DNA of 64,000 nt, taken from positions 1 to 64,000 of the forward strand of contig NEUU01000002.1 of assembly GCA_002304345.1 (NCBI GenBank). Reading direction: 5' to 3'. Of the stretch, positions 7,498 to 16,981 are shown piece after piece (the first letter of the stretch is position 1; each line of letters opens with the position of its first letter). The position numbers and the translations under genes were made by a program. The stretch is from Verrucomicrobia bacterium Tous-C9LFEB. Its GTDB lineage: Bacteria > Verrucomicrobiota > Verrucomicrobiia > Methylacidiphilales > UBA1321. The notes under the pieces were generated by a model that had not been told where the DNA came from, made no database searches, and was given only the letters and a program-made list of their open reading frames with translations.

Positions 7498-9372
7498 TCA
7501 GATGTGAACGGCGAGGCCCATCTCGACGATCTGATTCGCCGGGATGTTGTAGTAATCGCGGGCCGGACGGGCGTTGCGGCTGAGGACGCCGTAGAGTGAC
7601 TTCTGCCAATGCGGCATCGGGGCGCGGCCACCGGGAATGATGATCTCGCGATTGAAGAAATAAGTCAGGCTGCGTTCCTTGATCGGCACACCGCGCGCCA
7701 CCAGAATCGGAATCAGCTTACCCACGTTCGGCTGCTGCATATAGCCGTAGTGCACGATCGCACGCCAGAAACCTTCGCCCAGTTCAATTAATTCCAGCGC
7801 CTTGTCGTCCGGCACGCTCGGGTCGGGGTCCGTGACCATGCTCAGGAGCACCACTGTCTCGTGAATACAGCGGTTGCACTTGAGATGGTGCAACAAAACG
7901 ATCGGCATGCCAATCGGGCGTCCCGCCATGAAGATGGCCGTGCCCGGATTGCGGTAGATCTTGTTTTGGCGAATGTCCTCGATCACCAACTCCGGCTCCA
8001 GAGTACGCGCGTACACTTCGTCGGAGATATGATTGCGGCCCGATTTCCACGTATGCATGACCGCCAGCAAAACCGCTCCCACCACGAGCGGCAGCCAGCC
8101 GCCGTCGAGGATCTTGTGCCAGTTCGAACCGAAGAACGCCAGATCCACCACGAGGAAACCCATGCAGAGTGGCAGGGCCTTGGCGAGGGACCATCCCCAG
8201 CTCCGGCGGGCAACAAGATAGAAGGCGAAGGTGGTCACCGACATGGTGCCCGTGACGGCAATGCCGTAGGCGGCGGCGAGATTTTCGCTCGATTTGAAGC
8301 CCAGCACCAAACCGATGGAACCGGCGGCCATGGCCCAGTTCATGAAACCGACATAAATCTGGCCTTCGAGTTGGTCGCTTGTGTGCGTCACCGACATGCG
8401 CGGGAAGAAACCGAGCTGGATCGCCTGCCGGCTGAGCGAAAACGTCCCGGAGATCAGGGCCTGACTCGCAATGACCGTCGCGAGAAACGAGAGGATCACG
8501 AGCCCGAACTGAAGCGGTCCCGCCGGGGCGAGCGCGAAGAAGGGATTCACCTTGCTCGCCGGATTCGCCAGCGCCCACGCGCCCTGCCCGAAGTAATTCA
8601 GCACGAGTCCCGGCAGCACGACGCAATACCAGCCCCGTACGATGGCCGTCCGCCCAAAGTGGCCCATGTCCGCGTAGAGCGCTTCCGCGCCCGTGATGGC
8701 CAGCACCACCGAGCCGAGCAGGGCCGTCGCGTGCCGTGGATCGTGTCGAAGGAGGTCCCATCCGAAATAGGGATTCAACGCATGCAGCACCGTCGGGTTT
8801 TTCACGATTTCCATTAACCCCAGAATCCCGAGGACCGTAAACCAGACCAGCATGACCGGTCCAAAGATCCGGCCAATGGTGGCGGTGCCATGTTTCTGGA
8901 AGAAGAAAAGCACCGCAAGAATCAGGCAGGTAATCGGCACCACGAGCGGAGCGAAGCTGGGATTGAGCACCTCGAGACCTTCCGAAGCGCTCAAGACCGA
9001 GATCGCGGGAGTGATGATGCCATCTCCATAAAGGAGCGCGGCCCCCGCGAGAATAACGAAGACCGTCACGCCAATCCGCTTGGAGTGCGACCGTCTCTTC
9101 TGCTCGATCAAGGCCAGCAGGGCAAAGATGCCGCCTTCGCCGTGATTATCCGCCCGCATGACGAAGGTGATGTATTTGAAACTCACGACCCACATGAGCG
9201 CCCAGAAGACGAGCGAGAGACTGCCCATCACGGCGAGCCCCGGGTCCACATCGGAGGTGGTGGAGAGGCATTCGCGCATCGCGTAGAGCGGACTGGTGCC
9301 GATGTCGCCGAAGACAATGCCCAAGGCACCCACCATCAAATGCCAGGGATTCGGTCGGGTCGTGTTGGACAT
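7498..9372 (-). CDS. kup: Kup-type low-affinity potassium uptake permease
   Basis: This is a 624-residue protein, full length for the KUP/HAK/KT family. The N-terminus carries the family hallmark GALGIVFGDIGTSPLYA, followed by about 12 membrane segments up to residue ~430 and a C-terminal cytoplasmic domain of ~190 residues (typical closing motif RNARPARDYYNIPANQIVEMG). It takes up K+ by proton symport across the inner membrane. A promoter candidate lies upstream (9403-9432). No ydaO/c-di-AMP riboswitch was recognised in the 5' region. Its neighbours on both sides point in other directions, so it is a single-gene transcript. Confidence 0.96.
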   Translation of the reverse strand: MSNTTRPNPWHLMVGALGIVFGDIGTSPLYAMRECLSTTSDVDPGLAVMGSLSLVFWALMWVVSFKYITFVMRADNHGEGGIFALLALIEQKRRSHSKRIGVTVFVILAGAALLYGDGIITPAISVLSASEGLEVLNPSFAPLVVPITCLILAVLFFFQKHGTATIGRIFGPVMLVWFTVLGILGLMEIVKNPTVLHALNPYFGWDLLRHDPRHATALLGSVVLAITGAEALYADMGHFGRTAIVRGWYCVVLPGLVLNYFGQGAWALANPASKVNPFFALAPAGPLQFGLVILSFLATVIASQALISGTFSLSRQAIQLGFFPRMSVTHTSDQLEGQIYVGFMNWAMAAGSIGLVLGFKSSENLAAAYGIAVTGTMSVTTFAFYLVARRSWGWSLAKALPLCMGFLVVDLAFFGSNWHKILDGGWLPLVVGAVLLAVMHTWKSGRNHISDEVYARTLEPELVIEDIRQNKIYRNPGTAIFMAGRPIGMPIVLLHHLKCNRCIHETVVLLSMVTDPDPSVPDDKALELIELGEGFWRAIVHYGYMQQPNVGKLIPILVARGVPIKERSLTYFFNREIIIPGGRAPMPHWQKSLYGVLSRNARPARDYYNIPANQIVEMGLAVHI

Positions 9373-9675
9373 GTGTAAAAGAGGATAGGATGCGCTGAGG
9401 AGGAACTATTTGCGATGGCAGCAAAGTGTCAAGGGCGGAAGTGAGGAGAAAAGTTCCCAAAATCGGGAGGCATTAACGTTCCTTGCGCCCTCATTCACGT
9501 CACTACTATCTCAGCACAAGCCACTTAATTCAGCCTGTTAAAGCAAATAGTCCCTCTCGAGACTTGCCACTCAAGGGGGAAAGTCGTTAGTTTGGAGCGT
9601 ATTCTCACCGACCTCCTTGAAACCGGGGCAGTGGGGCAATCAATCGAAACTTTCAAAATCAACCGGGGAAAAACG
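9373..9675. other. Divergent intergenic region, kup / PEP-CTERM
   Basis: These 303 bases hold the kup promoter candidate. On the plus-strand side I see nothing apart from a purine-rich stretch (GGGGAAAAA) just before the start at 9676. Confidence 0.5.
9403..9432 (-). promoter_or_regulatory. Candidate kup promoter
   Basis: On the minus strand a perfect TTGACA (9432-9427) is followed after 18 bases by TAGTTC (9408-9403), about 30 bases before the start codon. A CCTCC-type stretch beyond it is not a ribosome site. Confidence 0.45.
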
Positions 9676-10635
9676 ATGCGCGCGCGTTTGTGGATATCGG
9701 GAATGGTGGCTTTGATCTGGGCGGTAACGACGGTTAACTCGTCTGCCGTATCTTATCAGACAGTCAGTTACTGGGACGGAAGTACCACCTCGAGCAACAC
9801 TATTCTTACTGGAATTTCCGGGGATCTGGTCGTAGGCAATTCCAATTACGAGGGAATCGATCAAGGATTCGTTTACAGTATTCAAAGCCAGACCTTTTCG
9901 GCGGTATCGATTGGCACCCCAGCCAACTATGTCCAAGCTTACGGCATTTCGGGAAACCAGGTGGTCGGAGCCTATGGCGATGAGACCAACTCCTACGGAT
10001 ATATTCTCAATCTATCCACGTCTAACCTCACAGTGCTTGATGCGGGTACCAGACTTTATGGGATTTCGGGAAACTACGCCGTTGGGGTGCGCAATGATTC
10101 TGAAAGTTTTATCTATGATATTGGGGCTCAAGATCCTGATCTTTCTTACTTCACGCTCCAGTTCGAAAGCAACGGCACGAGCTACGCCACGACCGTGCGC
10201 GCTATTTCCGGGAACAAGGTCGTAGGCTACTACGATGTAGACCAAGATGATACGCGTGGTTTCATCTATACCTTCACCTCCGACATGAAGGTTGGCACTT
10301 TTGAAACATTCGAGGCGACCGAAGCGTCCACCGTCACTCAGATCTTCGGAATCTCGAGTGATGACAAATTGGTCGGCAACTATAGCGAAGGGAGTACATT
10401 CAATTCCTTTCTCATCGATGGGGCCGAGAAGACAGATCTCAGTGATCCAGATGCTTCTCAAACCAATATCAATGGCATCGATGGAGAAAAGGCCGTCGGG
10501 AGTGCGAGCAAGCAGGAGCAGACCGTCGGTGTTATCGCTCAAGTGCCCGAACCAACGACCTACGTGTTAATCACGTTGGGCATGCTTGTCATGGCCGTCA
10601 GCCGCTGCAAGGCGCGTTTCTCCCGCCAGTCCTAG
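9676..10635 (+). CDS. PEP-CTERM protein with repeated GISG-N-VVG motifs
   Basis: This is a 319-residue exported protein. The start at 9676 is preferred over an in-frame upstream codon because a signal peptide follows directly (MRARLWISGMVALIWAVTTV) and GGGGAAA precedes it. The body repeats a motif about every 40-45 residues: TGISGDLVVGNS, YGISGNQVVGAY, YGISGNYAVGVR, RAISGNKVVGYY, FGISSDDKLVGNY, NGIDGEKAVGSA. This resembles HAF/kelch-like beta-propeller repeats. It ends with the sorting signal VPEPTTYV, a hydrophobic segment and a basic tail. GC content is lower than in neighbouring genes, suggesting looser constraint or later arrival. A strong terminator follows. Confidence 0.85.
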   Translation: MRARLWISGMVALIWAVTTVNSSAVSYQTVSYWDGSTTSSNTILTGISGDLVVGNSNYEGIDQGFVYSIQSQTFSAVSIGTPANYVQAYGISGNQVVGAYGDETNSYGYILNLSTSNLTVLDAGTRLYGISGNYAVGVRNDSESFIYDIGAQDPDLSYFTLQFESNGTSYATTVRAISGNKVVGYYDVDQDDTRGFIYTFTSDMKVGTFETFEATEASTVTQIFGISSDDKLVGNYSEGSTFNSFLIDGAEKTDLSDPDASQTNINGIDGEKAVGSASKQEQTVGVIAQVPEPTTYVLITLGMLVMAVSRCKARFSRQS

Positions 10636-10680
10636 CACTCTTGGCGAAGAGGCTCCCAGCCTCTCTTTTCAGACCGCGCA

Positions 10681-10710
10681 GGCGGACGTTTACCAACGTC
10701 CGCCTTTTTT
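10681..10710 (+). terminator. Rho-independent terminator
   Basis: GGCGGACGTT, a four-base loop (TACC), AACGTCCGCC and then six Ts. The ten-base stem with a T-run ends transcription of the PEP-CTERM gene. Confidence 0.9.
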
Positions 10711-10862
10711 GTGTCCTTTCCTGTTGTATTTTACTCTGTTGCATCTGGAACCCGTGGGGTTTCAACTCAGGTTTCATTTAGCGAAGACGATATTTTATTT
10801 GGATGCATTGCGTTTATCGCGCTCCAGACAGATCAAATACCTCTAACCCTACCCCCTCATCA

Positions 10863-12572
10863 ATGAACTCCTGGACCATTGGAAAACGTATCATCCTCAC
10901 CGCCAGCTTTCTCTGCGTGGTCATCGCCGCTGTCGTGGCGACCGCAGTCCTGAGCGTCAACAAGATCAGCCACATCAGCCTCGACATCACTGGGGACTCC
11001 CTCCCCGGCGTGATCTATGGGGGACGCATGAAAGTCGCCCAAGGCGAAAACATGATCCGATTGGGCCTCTTTGGCAGCAGTGAGAATCCCGAACGCCGCA
11101 AACAACTCGCCGCCGAAATGGCCGAGATCACGAAAAACAACCAGGATAATATCAAGCAGTACGAAGACTCCATCAGCTCCGATGAAGAGCGCCGCCTTTA
11201 CGACATCTATAAGGAAAAACGCGCCGCCTTTGTCGAAATGCGCAACAAGAAGTACATGCCCCTGCTCGAATCCAATCCGGCCGAAGCCAAGGAATTTCTC
11301 GATGGCCCGTTGATGGATTCGTACAAGGCGTACAATGGCGCGGTGGATTCCCTGATCGACTTCGCCATCAAGGAAGGCCAGGCCAACAGCCAGAAGCTCG
11401 CCGCCATGGTCACCTTCTGCATCCGCACGCTCTCCGTGATCGGCATCGTGGGATTACTGATTGGCGCCCTCGCTTCGATCTTTTCCGTACGCAGCATCAA
11501 CCGCGCACTCAAGAACATCTCCAATCTGCTTAACCACAGCGCGGGCCAGGTAGCTTCGGCTTCGTCCGAGGTTTCCGCCTCTAGTCAAAAACTGGCCGAA
11601 GGGGCGAGCGAACAGGCGGCGTCCCTTGAGGAAACCTCGTCCTCGATGGAGGAAATGTCGAGCATCGTGCAGCTCAATGCCAACAGCGCCCAGAACGCCA
11701 AGGGTCTGGCCGACTCCACCCGTCAAACCGCCACCGCCAGCGTTGAGCACGTGCAGCAACTCAAGGGCTCGGTCACCGAAGCGCAAAGTTCCTCCGGTCA
11801 ACTCACCGAGGCCATGGAAGCCATCAAGGCCTCCAGCGATTCCATCGCGCAGATCATCAAGACGATTGATGAAATCGCCTTCCAGACGAACATCCTCGCC
11901 CTCAATGCCGCCGTCGAAGCGGCCCGCGCCGGGGAAGCCGGCATGGGCTTTGCCGTTGTCGCCGATGAAGTCCGCAATCTCGCCAAGCGCAGCGCGGACG
12001 CCGCAAAGGAAACCGCCACGATCATCGAGGACTCCATCCGCAAGGGAAACAATGGCGTGCGCGTCAATGAAGAGGTCGTGAAAAAACTCCACGACATCGA
12101 CACCAAATCGCAGCAAGTGGATAGCGGCTTGAAGGAAATCTTCGAACGCGTTTCCAAAGTCGATGAGGCCATGGGCCAAATCGCCACCGCCTCACGCGAG
12201 CAAACTCAGGGCATCAACCAGATCAATATCGCGCTCAATCAAATGGACAAGGTCACCCAATCCAACGCTGCCAGTGCGGAAGAAACGGCAAGCGCCGCGA
12301 GCGAACTTAACTCACAGGCGGATGAGCTCAAAAACGCGGTGGTCGATTTGCTCGCCCTCGTAGAAGGGGGCAAGGCCAATACCGCCACGCATTCCTCACC
12401 GCACCCCACGACCAACGCGGTGCCGCGCTCCATCCCTCCTTCGAATGACAAGCACTTCGCTTCTTCCGTGAAGCCTGCCGCCGTCTCGCGTCCGACAACG
12501 GAAGCCGCGCCACCACGCGCCGCCTCTCGCGACGCGATCCCGATGGATAGCGATTTCAAGGATATGAACTAA
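10863..12572 (+). CDS. Methyl-accepting chemotaxis protein with four-helix-bundle sensor
   Basis: This is a 569-residue receptor. The start at 10863 places the first membrane helix right at the N-terminus ([20 protein letters not shown], residues ~10-30). A ~150-residue periplasmic helical domain of 4HB_MCP type follows, then a second membrane helix ([17 protein letters not shown], ~195-215). The signalling domain has the highly conserved hairpin tip [22 protein letters not shown] and a Pro/Ala-rich C-terminal tail without a pentapeptide. A HAMP domain is not obvious. It signals to CheA; the nearest CheA in the window (26649) is the Wsp-type one, so its actual partner may be elsewhere. No flagellar genes are present here. 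Confidence 0.93.
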   Translation: MNSWTIGKRIILTASFLCVVIAAVVATAVLSVNKISHISLDITGDSLPGVIYGGRMKVAQGENMIRLGLFGSSENPERRKQLAAEMAEITKNNQDNIKQYEDSISSDEERRLYDIYKEKRAAFVEMRNKKYMPLLESNPAEAKEFLDGPLMDSYKAYNGAVDSLIDFAIKEGQANSQKLAAMVTFCIRTLSVIGIVGLLIGALASIFSVRSINRALKNISNLLNHSAGQVASASSEVSASSQKLAEGASEQAASLEETSSSMEEMSSIVQLNANSAQNAKGLADSTRQTATASVEHVQQLKGSVTEAQSSSGQLTEAMEAIKASSDSIAQIIKTIDEIAFQTNILALNAAVEAARAGEAGMGFAVVADEVRNLAKRSADAAKETATIIEDSIRKGNNGVRVNEEVVKKLHDIDTKSQQVDSGLKEIFERVSKVDEAMGQIATASREQTQGINQINIALNQMDKVTQSNAASAEETASAASELNSQADELKNAVVDLLALVEGGKANTATHSSPHPTTNAVPRSIPPSNDKHFASSVKPAAVSRPTTEAAPPRAASRDAIPMDSDFKDMN

Positions 12573-12605
12573 GGTTGCGTACTGTGCGTTACCCGGCTGC
12601 GTGGC

Positions 12606-13550
12606 TCAGCGATGCGCCACGCTGGCGGAACTGAACGTCACCGCGCTGCCGTCCCGCTTCTCGAACCATTGCGCGTAGCCATTGCGCTGGATCAATCCAA
12701 CTGATTCCTTGCCGAACATGGCCATCACCAGAGCCAGCGCGCCCACGCCGTCAAAATACCGTTGGTTGCCATCCTGCTGCAGGAAGCGCAAAAAAGCCGC
12801 GACATCGCCCGTCGCGGCGATGGTCCACAACGCCTCTTCCCACTGCGCGCAATCGGCGAGGCACGGTTCATCCACGGAATAGGGATGACCAAAACGCGGA
12901 CCCATGTGGCAGCCATCGATACTGACGACCAATTCCACCCGTTGTCCCGCCGCTTCGGCGGCGTCCCACCACTCGCGGAGCGCGGTAGCGAGGCGGTAGA
13001 GCGGCGCTTCCACTTCGGGCAACTGACCGGTCGCCAGATACTGAAACAGCCCCCCGCACAAAACCGGGACAAACGTGAACGGCTCCTCGATTCCGCGCAG
13101 GGCGCGCAAGGCTTGCAAGCAGATCAGGGAGAATTCGATGGAATGTTCCCCCGCGTGCGCTCGGGGATCGCTCCAGAATTCCTTGGGCAATTTTTTGGCC
13201 AACGTTTGCAGCCCCGCCTTGTCCGTCGCCACCTTGCCCAGGGGCGTTTCGTAACCACGCCCATCCAGCGACCATTCAATCCGCGACCGGTGACCGACAC
13301 CCAGCACCAGCACCTTGTCCGCAGGCGGTGCCATCAACCACGGAGCAAATGCTTGCGCGTAGACGGAGGTATTGACGCGAAAATCGATATGGGGCGAAAC
13401 GACGCCCTTGAAACCACCCCGGGGCTCGGGATTGGTGCCATTCACCACCCACGGGGCCCGCTCCGGCCCATCGAACCAGTCGCGCACAAACCGCAGCAGC
13501 TCCGGTTTTTCCGCCGGATAACAGGTTCCCGCCAGACTGGCTCGGATCAT
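12606..13550 (-). CDS. MEMO1-family protein (AmmeMemoRadiSam system protein B)
   Basis: This is a 314-residue protein that begins MIRASLAGTCYPAEKPELLR, the standard opening of the family. The three family regions are visible: VVSPHIDFRVN (usual PHAGY), HAGEHSIEFSLICLQAL (usual EHSLEVQLPFLQ) and SIDGCHMGPRFGHPY (usual SSDFTHYG). The fold is related to extradiol dioxygenases; the reaction of the bacterial members is unknown. In the usual AmmeMemoRadiSam cluster it stands next to an AMMECR1 protein and a radical-SAM protein; neither is here. Its variant motifs (His-Ile-Asp-Phe, Cys-His-Met) suggest a divergent branch. Confidence 0.8.
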   Translation of the reverse strand: MIRASLAGTCYPAEKPELLRFVRDWFDGPERAPWVVNGTNPEPRGGFKGVVSPHIDFRVNTSVYAQAFAPWLMAPPADKVLVLGVGHRSRIEWSLDGRGYETPLGKVATDKAGLQTLAKKLPKEFWSDPRAHAGEHSIEFSLICLQALRALRGIEEPFTFVPVLCGGLFQYLATGQLPEVEAPLYRLATALREWWDAAEAAGQRVELVVSIDGCHMGPRFGHPYSVDEPCLADCAQWEEALWTIAATGDVAAFLRFLQQDGNQRYFDGVGALALVMAMFGKESVGLIQRNGYAQWFEKRDGSAVTFSSASVAHR

Positions 13551-13765
13551 GTCCCACCCTTAGCGATTTTCGCGCCTCAAGACAATTACGGAAAGCGGCT
13601 TCCACCGGCTCGTAGCCATGCCGATTGCAAAAAAAACACCGAAAACGCCTTTCAACTATAAATTACCTTCATCAACAGACCGATGACAATGGAGTGCTCA
13701 GGATGGAGCGGATGGCCTTGGCCGGCTATCTCAACCCTCCCGGGCCGCTGAACCCCGGCACTCTC

Positions 13766-15244
13766 ATGCGTATCCAAAAGATCCTGCTCCTCGACGACGA
13801 GCCCACGCTCCGCCGCACGCTCAATCAACTCCTCGCCCGGCAAGGATACCAGGTCCTCTGCGTCAGCAGTGTCAACCAGGCCGAGGGTGCCCTCCACAAC
13901 GAACCGTACGATCTCGTGCTCTCGGACATGGTGTTGCCCGATGGCAACGGTCTCGAATTTTGCCGCCGCGTGCGCCGGGATCATCCACGTACGCAGGCGA
14001 TTCTGATGACAGGCCATTCCACGATGGAGACCGCCGTCGAGGCGATCCGCATCGGTCTTTTCGATTACCTCATCAAGCCTGTCACCACGGCCCAGCTCGA
14101 ATTTTCGCTACAACGGCTCGAGTCCTACGCGCAGCTGACGGTGGAGTCGAATTCGCTGCGTCAGCAACTCGATACGGTGCATCCTTCCGCCCCGGAACTC
14201 TGGGGTCGCAGCGCGGTCATGCGCGAAATTCTCGAACTCTCCCGCCGCGTCGCGCCCACGCAAGCGACGATCCTGATCCAGGGCGAGAGCGGCACGGGCA
14301 AGGAATTGCTCGCGCGTTACATCTGGCAGTATAGCCAGCGGATTCAAGCACCCTTTGTCAAAATCAACTGCGCCGCCGTCCCCGAGCAATTGCTCGAGAG
14401 CGAATTTTTCGGTCACGAAAAAGGCGCTTTCACCGGAGCCAGTACGCGCCGCGAAGGCCGTTTCGAAGCCGCCCATGGCGGCACGCTCTTGCTGGATGAA
14501 ATTGGTGAGATTCCTCTCTCCCTTCAAACCAAACTCCTGCGAGTCCTGCAGGAGCGCGAATTCGAACGGGTCGGCGGCAACGAAACGGTGAAGGTCGATG
14601 TGCGCATCATCGCGAGCACCAACCGCGATCTCGGCGAGGAAGTCCGGCAAGGCCGGTTCCGCGAGGATCTCTATTACCGCCTGAATGTGGTCCCGGTCAC
14701 CCTGCCGCCGCTGAGGCTGCGCGGTGATGACATCGATGAGCTCGTAAATTTCTTTGTGGGTCACTTCTCGCGCCGCCACGGCAAGGATGTGAAAGGGCTC
14801 ACGGAATTGGCGTGGGCCAAGATCCGCCGTCACACGTGGCCGGGCAATGTGCGCGAGCTGCAAAACACGATCGAGCGCGCCGTGATCATGTCGACGACGC
14901 AGCCGCCGGATTTCTATATGGATATCGCCGATTTCGCGCCGCCTGCGCTGGAAGTCGCCGTCACACCCGATTGCCCGCCCAATCTTCCGGTCAATGGCAT
15001 CACCTCCGTCAACGGGGTCGATCCGGCCATTCTGCAGTTCTTCCCAAAGCCGGATGCAGAGCTGCCGACGGTCAGCGAGATGGAACGCCGCCTCATCGCC
15101 GCTGCGCTCATCCAGACGAATCATAACCGCACGCACGCCGCGAAACGGCTCGGCATCAGCTTGCGTACGCTCCGCAATAAACTCCGCGATTATCGCTTTG
15201 CCGGTTTCGATACCACTCACCCCGAACAGTGGCTCACGGTTTAG
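13766..15244 (+). CDS. NtrC-family sigma-54-dependent response regulator
   Basis: This is a 492-residue protein with three domains. The receiver (residues 1-~120) has LLLDDEP, phospho-acceptor Asp in LVLSDMVLPDG, LMTGH and LIKP. The AAA+ domain (~150-385) has Walker A GESGTGKE, the sigma-54 contact loop GAFTGA, and Walker B TLLLDEIGE. The Fis-type helix-turn-helix at the C-terminus reads NRTHAAKRLGISLRTLRNKL. The start at 13766 fits the receiver domain; an upstream ATG at 13703 with GGAG eight bases before it would add 21 residues and is a real alternative. No partner histidine kinase is adjacent, so the input may be another kinase or the chemosensory CheA nearby. It probably drives sigma-54 promoters; none was identified in the window. 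Confidence 0.95.
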   Translation: MRIQKILLLDDEPTLRRTLNQLLARQGYQVLCVSSVNQAEGALHNEPYDLVLSDMVLPDGNGLEFCRRVRRDHPRTQAILMTGHSTMETAVEAIRIGLFDYLIKPVTTAQLEFSLQRLESYAQLTVESNSLRQQLDTVHPSAPELWGRSAVMREILELSRRVAPTQATILIQGESGTGKELLARYIWQYSQRIQAPFVKINCAAVPEQLLESEFFGHEKGAFTGASTRREGRFEAAHGGTLLLDEIGEIPLSLQTKLLRVLQEREFERVGGNETVKVDVRIIASTNRDLGEEVRQGRFREDLYYRLNVVPVTLPPLRLRGDDIDELVNFFVGHFSRRHGKDVKGLTELAWAKIRRHTWPGNVRELQNTIERAVIMSTTQPPDFYMDIADFAPPALEVAVTPDCPPNLPVNGITSVNGVDPAILQFFPKPDAELPTVSEMERRLIAAALIQTNHNRTHAAKRLGISLRTLRNKLRDYRFAGFDTTHPEQWLTV

Positions 15245-15256
15245 GGGCTCTGCCCC
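15244..15256. terminator. Small GC-rich hairpin between convergent genes
   Basis: GGGGC TCT GCCCC overlaps the last base of the response regulator stop codon and is followed by ATTCTT. A weak terminator for one or both strands is possible. It also has the three-base loop seen in many palindromes of this window. Confidence 0.35.
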
Positions 15257-15261
15257 ATTCT

Positions 15262-16074
15262 TCACACGTAGCGTTCGCTGAGCATGAGGGCGGCGGATTC
15301 GTCGAGCTGTTCGCGGCGGCGAATTTCCTCGAAGCGCGAGAGCAGGTCTTCCACGCGGAGACGCGCTTTGTCCGCTCCACGCAGGTCGTGTAAAATCTGG
15401 CCGCGATGCATCATGATGAGACGGTCCCCGAGATTGACCGCCTGCTGCATCGAGTGCGTCACCATGAGCGTGGTGAGCTGGTCCCGCGACACCACTTCCT
15501 CCGTGAGCCGGATCACCTGATCCGCGCTTTTCGGATCGAGCGCGGCGGTGTGTTCGTCGAGGAGGAGGAGCTGCGGTTCGAGCCACGTCGCCATGAGCAG
15601 CGTGAGCGCCTGGCGTTGTCCGCCAGAGAGGCTGCCCATCGCGTTGTCGAGCCGGTTCTCCAGCCCCATGCGGAGCGTGGCCACGCGATCGCGCAAGCCG
15701 TGCATCAACTTCGGTGACAGCGCCCAGCTAAGGCCGCGATGTTTGCCCCGGCGTGCGGCGAGCGCGAAGTTTTCCGCAATCGACATGTGCGGCGCGGTGC
15801 CGCTGAAGGGACTTTGAAAAACGCGGCCGATCAACTTCGCGCGTTGATGTTCCTTCCAGTTCGTAATGTTCTGGCCCGAGAGCGAGATGGTTCCTTCGTC
15901 AACGAAGAAGGAACCGGCCACCGCGTTGAGCAGGGTCGATTTGCCGGAGCCGTTTGTGCCGAGCACGACGACGAAACTCCCCTTCTCGATGCTGAGATCG
16001 ATACCCTGCAGGGCGCGAACTTCATTGACCGTGCCAGCGTTGAAGGTCTTGCGGATGCCGTGAAGCTCAAGCAT
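15262..16074 (-). CDS. ABC transporter ATP-binding protein (branched-chain/TrpXYZ-like importer)
   Basis: This is a 270-residue ATPase with Walker A GTNGSGKST, Q-loop RVFQSPFSG, signature LSGGQRQ, Walker B LLLLDEHTAALDP and switch His in VTHSMQQA. The sequence GTAPHMSIAENFALAARRG and the insert before LSGGQ are typical of the ATPases that pair with PF04392-type binding proteins. It overlaps the permease gene by 8 bases and is the last gene of the operon, in order binding protein, STAS protein, permease, ATPase. It powers import of the ligand captured by the 18407-19477 protein. Ligand unknown; relatives handle aromatic amino acids or other small molecules. Confidence 0.93.
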   Translation of the reverse strand: MLELHGIRKTFNAGTVNEVRALQGIDLSIEKGSFVVVLGTNGSGKSTLLNAVAGSFFVDEGTISLSGQNITNWKEHQRAKLIGRVFQSPFSGTAPHMSIAENFALAARRGKHRGLSWALSPKLMHGLRDRVATLRMGLENRLDNAMGSLSGGQRQALTLLMATWLEPQLLLLDEHTAALDPKSADQVIRLTEEVVSRDQLTTLMVTHSMQQAVNLGDRLIMMHRGQILHDLRGADKARLRVEDLLSRFEEIRRREQLDESAALMLSERYV

Positions 16075-16981
16075 GACGGCCTCCCTTACGCGAGAGCGAA
16101 CGCACGATCTGCGGCAGCACCAAGGCGGACAGCACGAATATCGCGGTCATCAATTTGAGATCGTTCGGATTCAATCCCCACCGCAACGCGATGGCGACCA
16201 GTTCGCGGAATAAAATCGAGCCCATGACAGTGCCGAGCAGCGCGAGACCAAGGCTGCGCGAGCCGGTAAGCGCTTCGCCGATGATGACGCTGGCGAGTCC
16301 CCACACGACCATGCCCAAGCCCATCTGCGCGTCGCTGAATCCCTGATACTGCGCGAGCAACGCACCGGAGAGGGCGATGAGACCGTTGGCGAGCGAAACG
16401 CCGAGGATAGTGTTCCATTCCACGTCGGAGCCTTGCGCCTTCACCATCTGATCGTTGTCGCCGGTGGCGCGCATGACGGTGCCGAGGTTGGTGCGGAAAA
16501 AGAGATAGAGCACGCCCACCACCGCGAGCGCCATGCCGAGGGAAAACAACAGCGCCGTGACGTCGTGCGCGCTGGCGTCCCAACCGAAAACGTTGATCGT
16601 GTCGGTCCCGAACCAGTTATGCGAGAAGAGCGTCTTCACATCCATGAGCGGCACATTGCTGCGCCCCATGATGCGCAAATTCACCGAGTACAACGCGGTC
16701 ATGACGAGAATACCGGCGAGGAGTCCGTTGATACGGAACTTGGTGTGCAGCACACCTGTCACCGCCCCGGCTACCATGCCGCCGAGCATACCGGCAATCG
16801 TGGCCACAGCCGGTGACGTGTGGAAATTGACAAGCATCACCGCCGCGATCGAAGCACCCAGAGTGATGGAGCCTTCCGTCGTGATGTCGGGAAAATTGAA
16901 GATGCGGAAGGTAATGTACACCCCGAGCGCGAGTAGGGAGAGAATCAAGCCCACCGTGAGCGCGCCTATCAATAAGGTCAT
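16067..16981 (-). CDS. ABC transporter permease (BPD_transp_2 family)
   Basis: This is a 304-residue membrane protein with about eight or nine hydrophobic segments. The start at 16981 is chosen because its ATG overlaps the stop of the preceding STAS gene in the ATGA arrangement, and the protein then opens with MTLLIGALTVGLILSLLALG. Family features are FNFPDITTEGSITLGA and the loop TNLGTVMRATGDNDQMVKAQG, which contacts the ATPase. It forms the inner-membrane channel, probably as a homodimer, with the ATPase at 15262. The translational coupling to a STAS-domain gene is unusual for this transporter type. Confidence 0.9.
   Translation of the reverse strand: MTLLIGALTVGLILSLLALGVYITFRIFNFPDITTEGSITLGASIAAVMLVNFHTSPAVATIAGMLGGMVAGAVTGVLHTKFRINGLLAGILVMTALYSVNLRIMGRSNVPLMDVKTLFSHNWFGTDTINVFGWDASAHDVTALLFSLGMALAVVGVLYLFFRTNLGTVMRATGDNDQMVKAQGSDVEWNTILGVSLANGLIALSGALLAQYQGFSDAQMGLGMVVWGLASVIIGEALTGSRSLGLALLGTVMGSILFRELVAIALRWGLNPNDLKLMTAIFVLSALVLPQIVRSLSRKGGRHA

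Noticed and set aside
9373-9600. Possible c-di-AMP (ydaO) riboswitch before kup
   Set aside because: Some kup genes have one, but I could not find its conserved core, and the promoter candidate lies only about 30 bases from the start codon.
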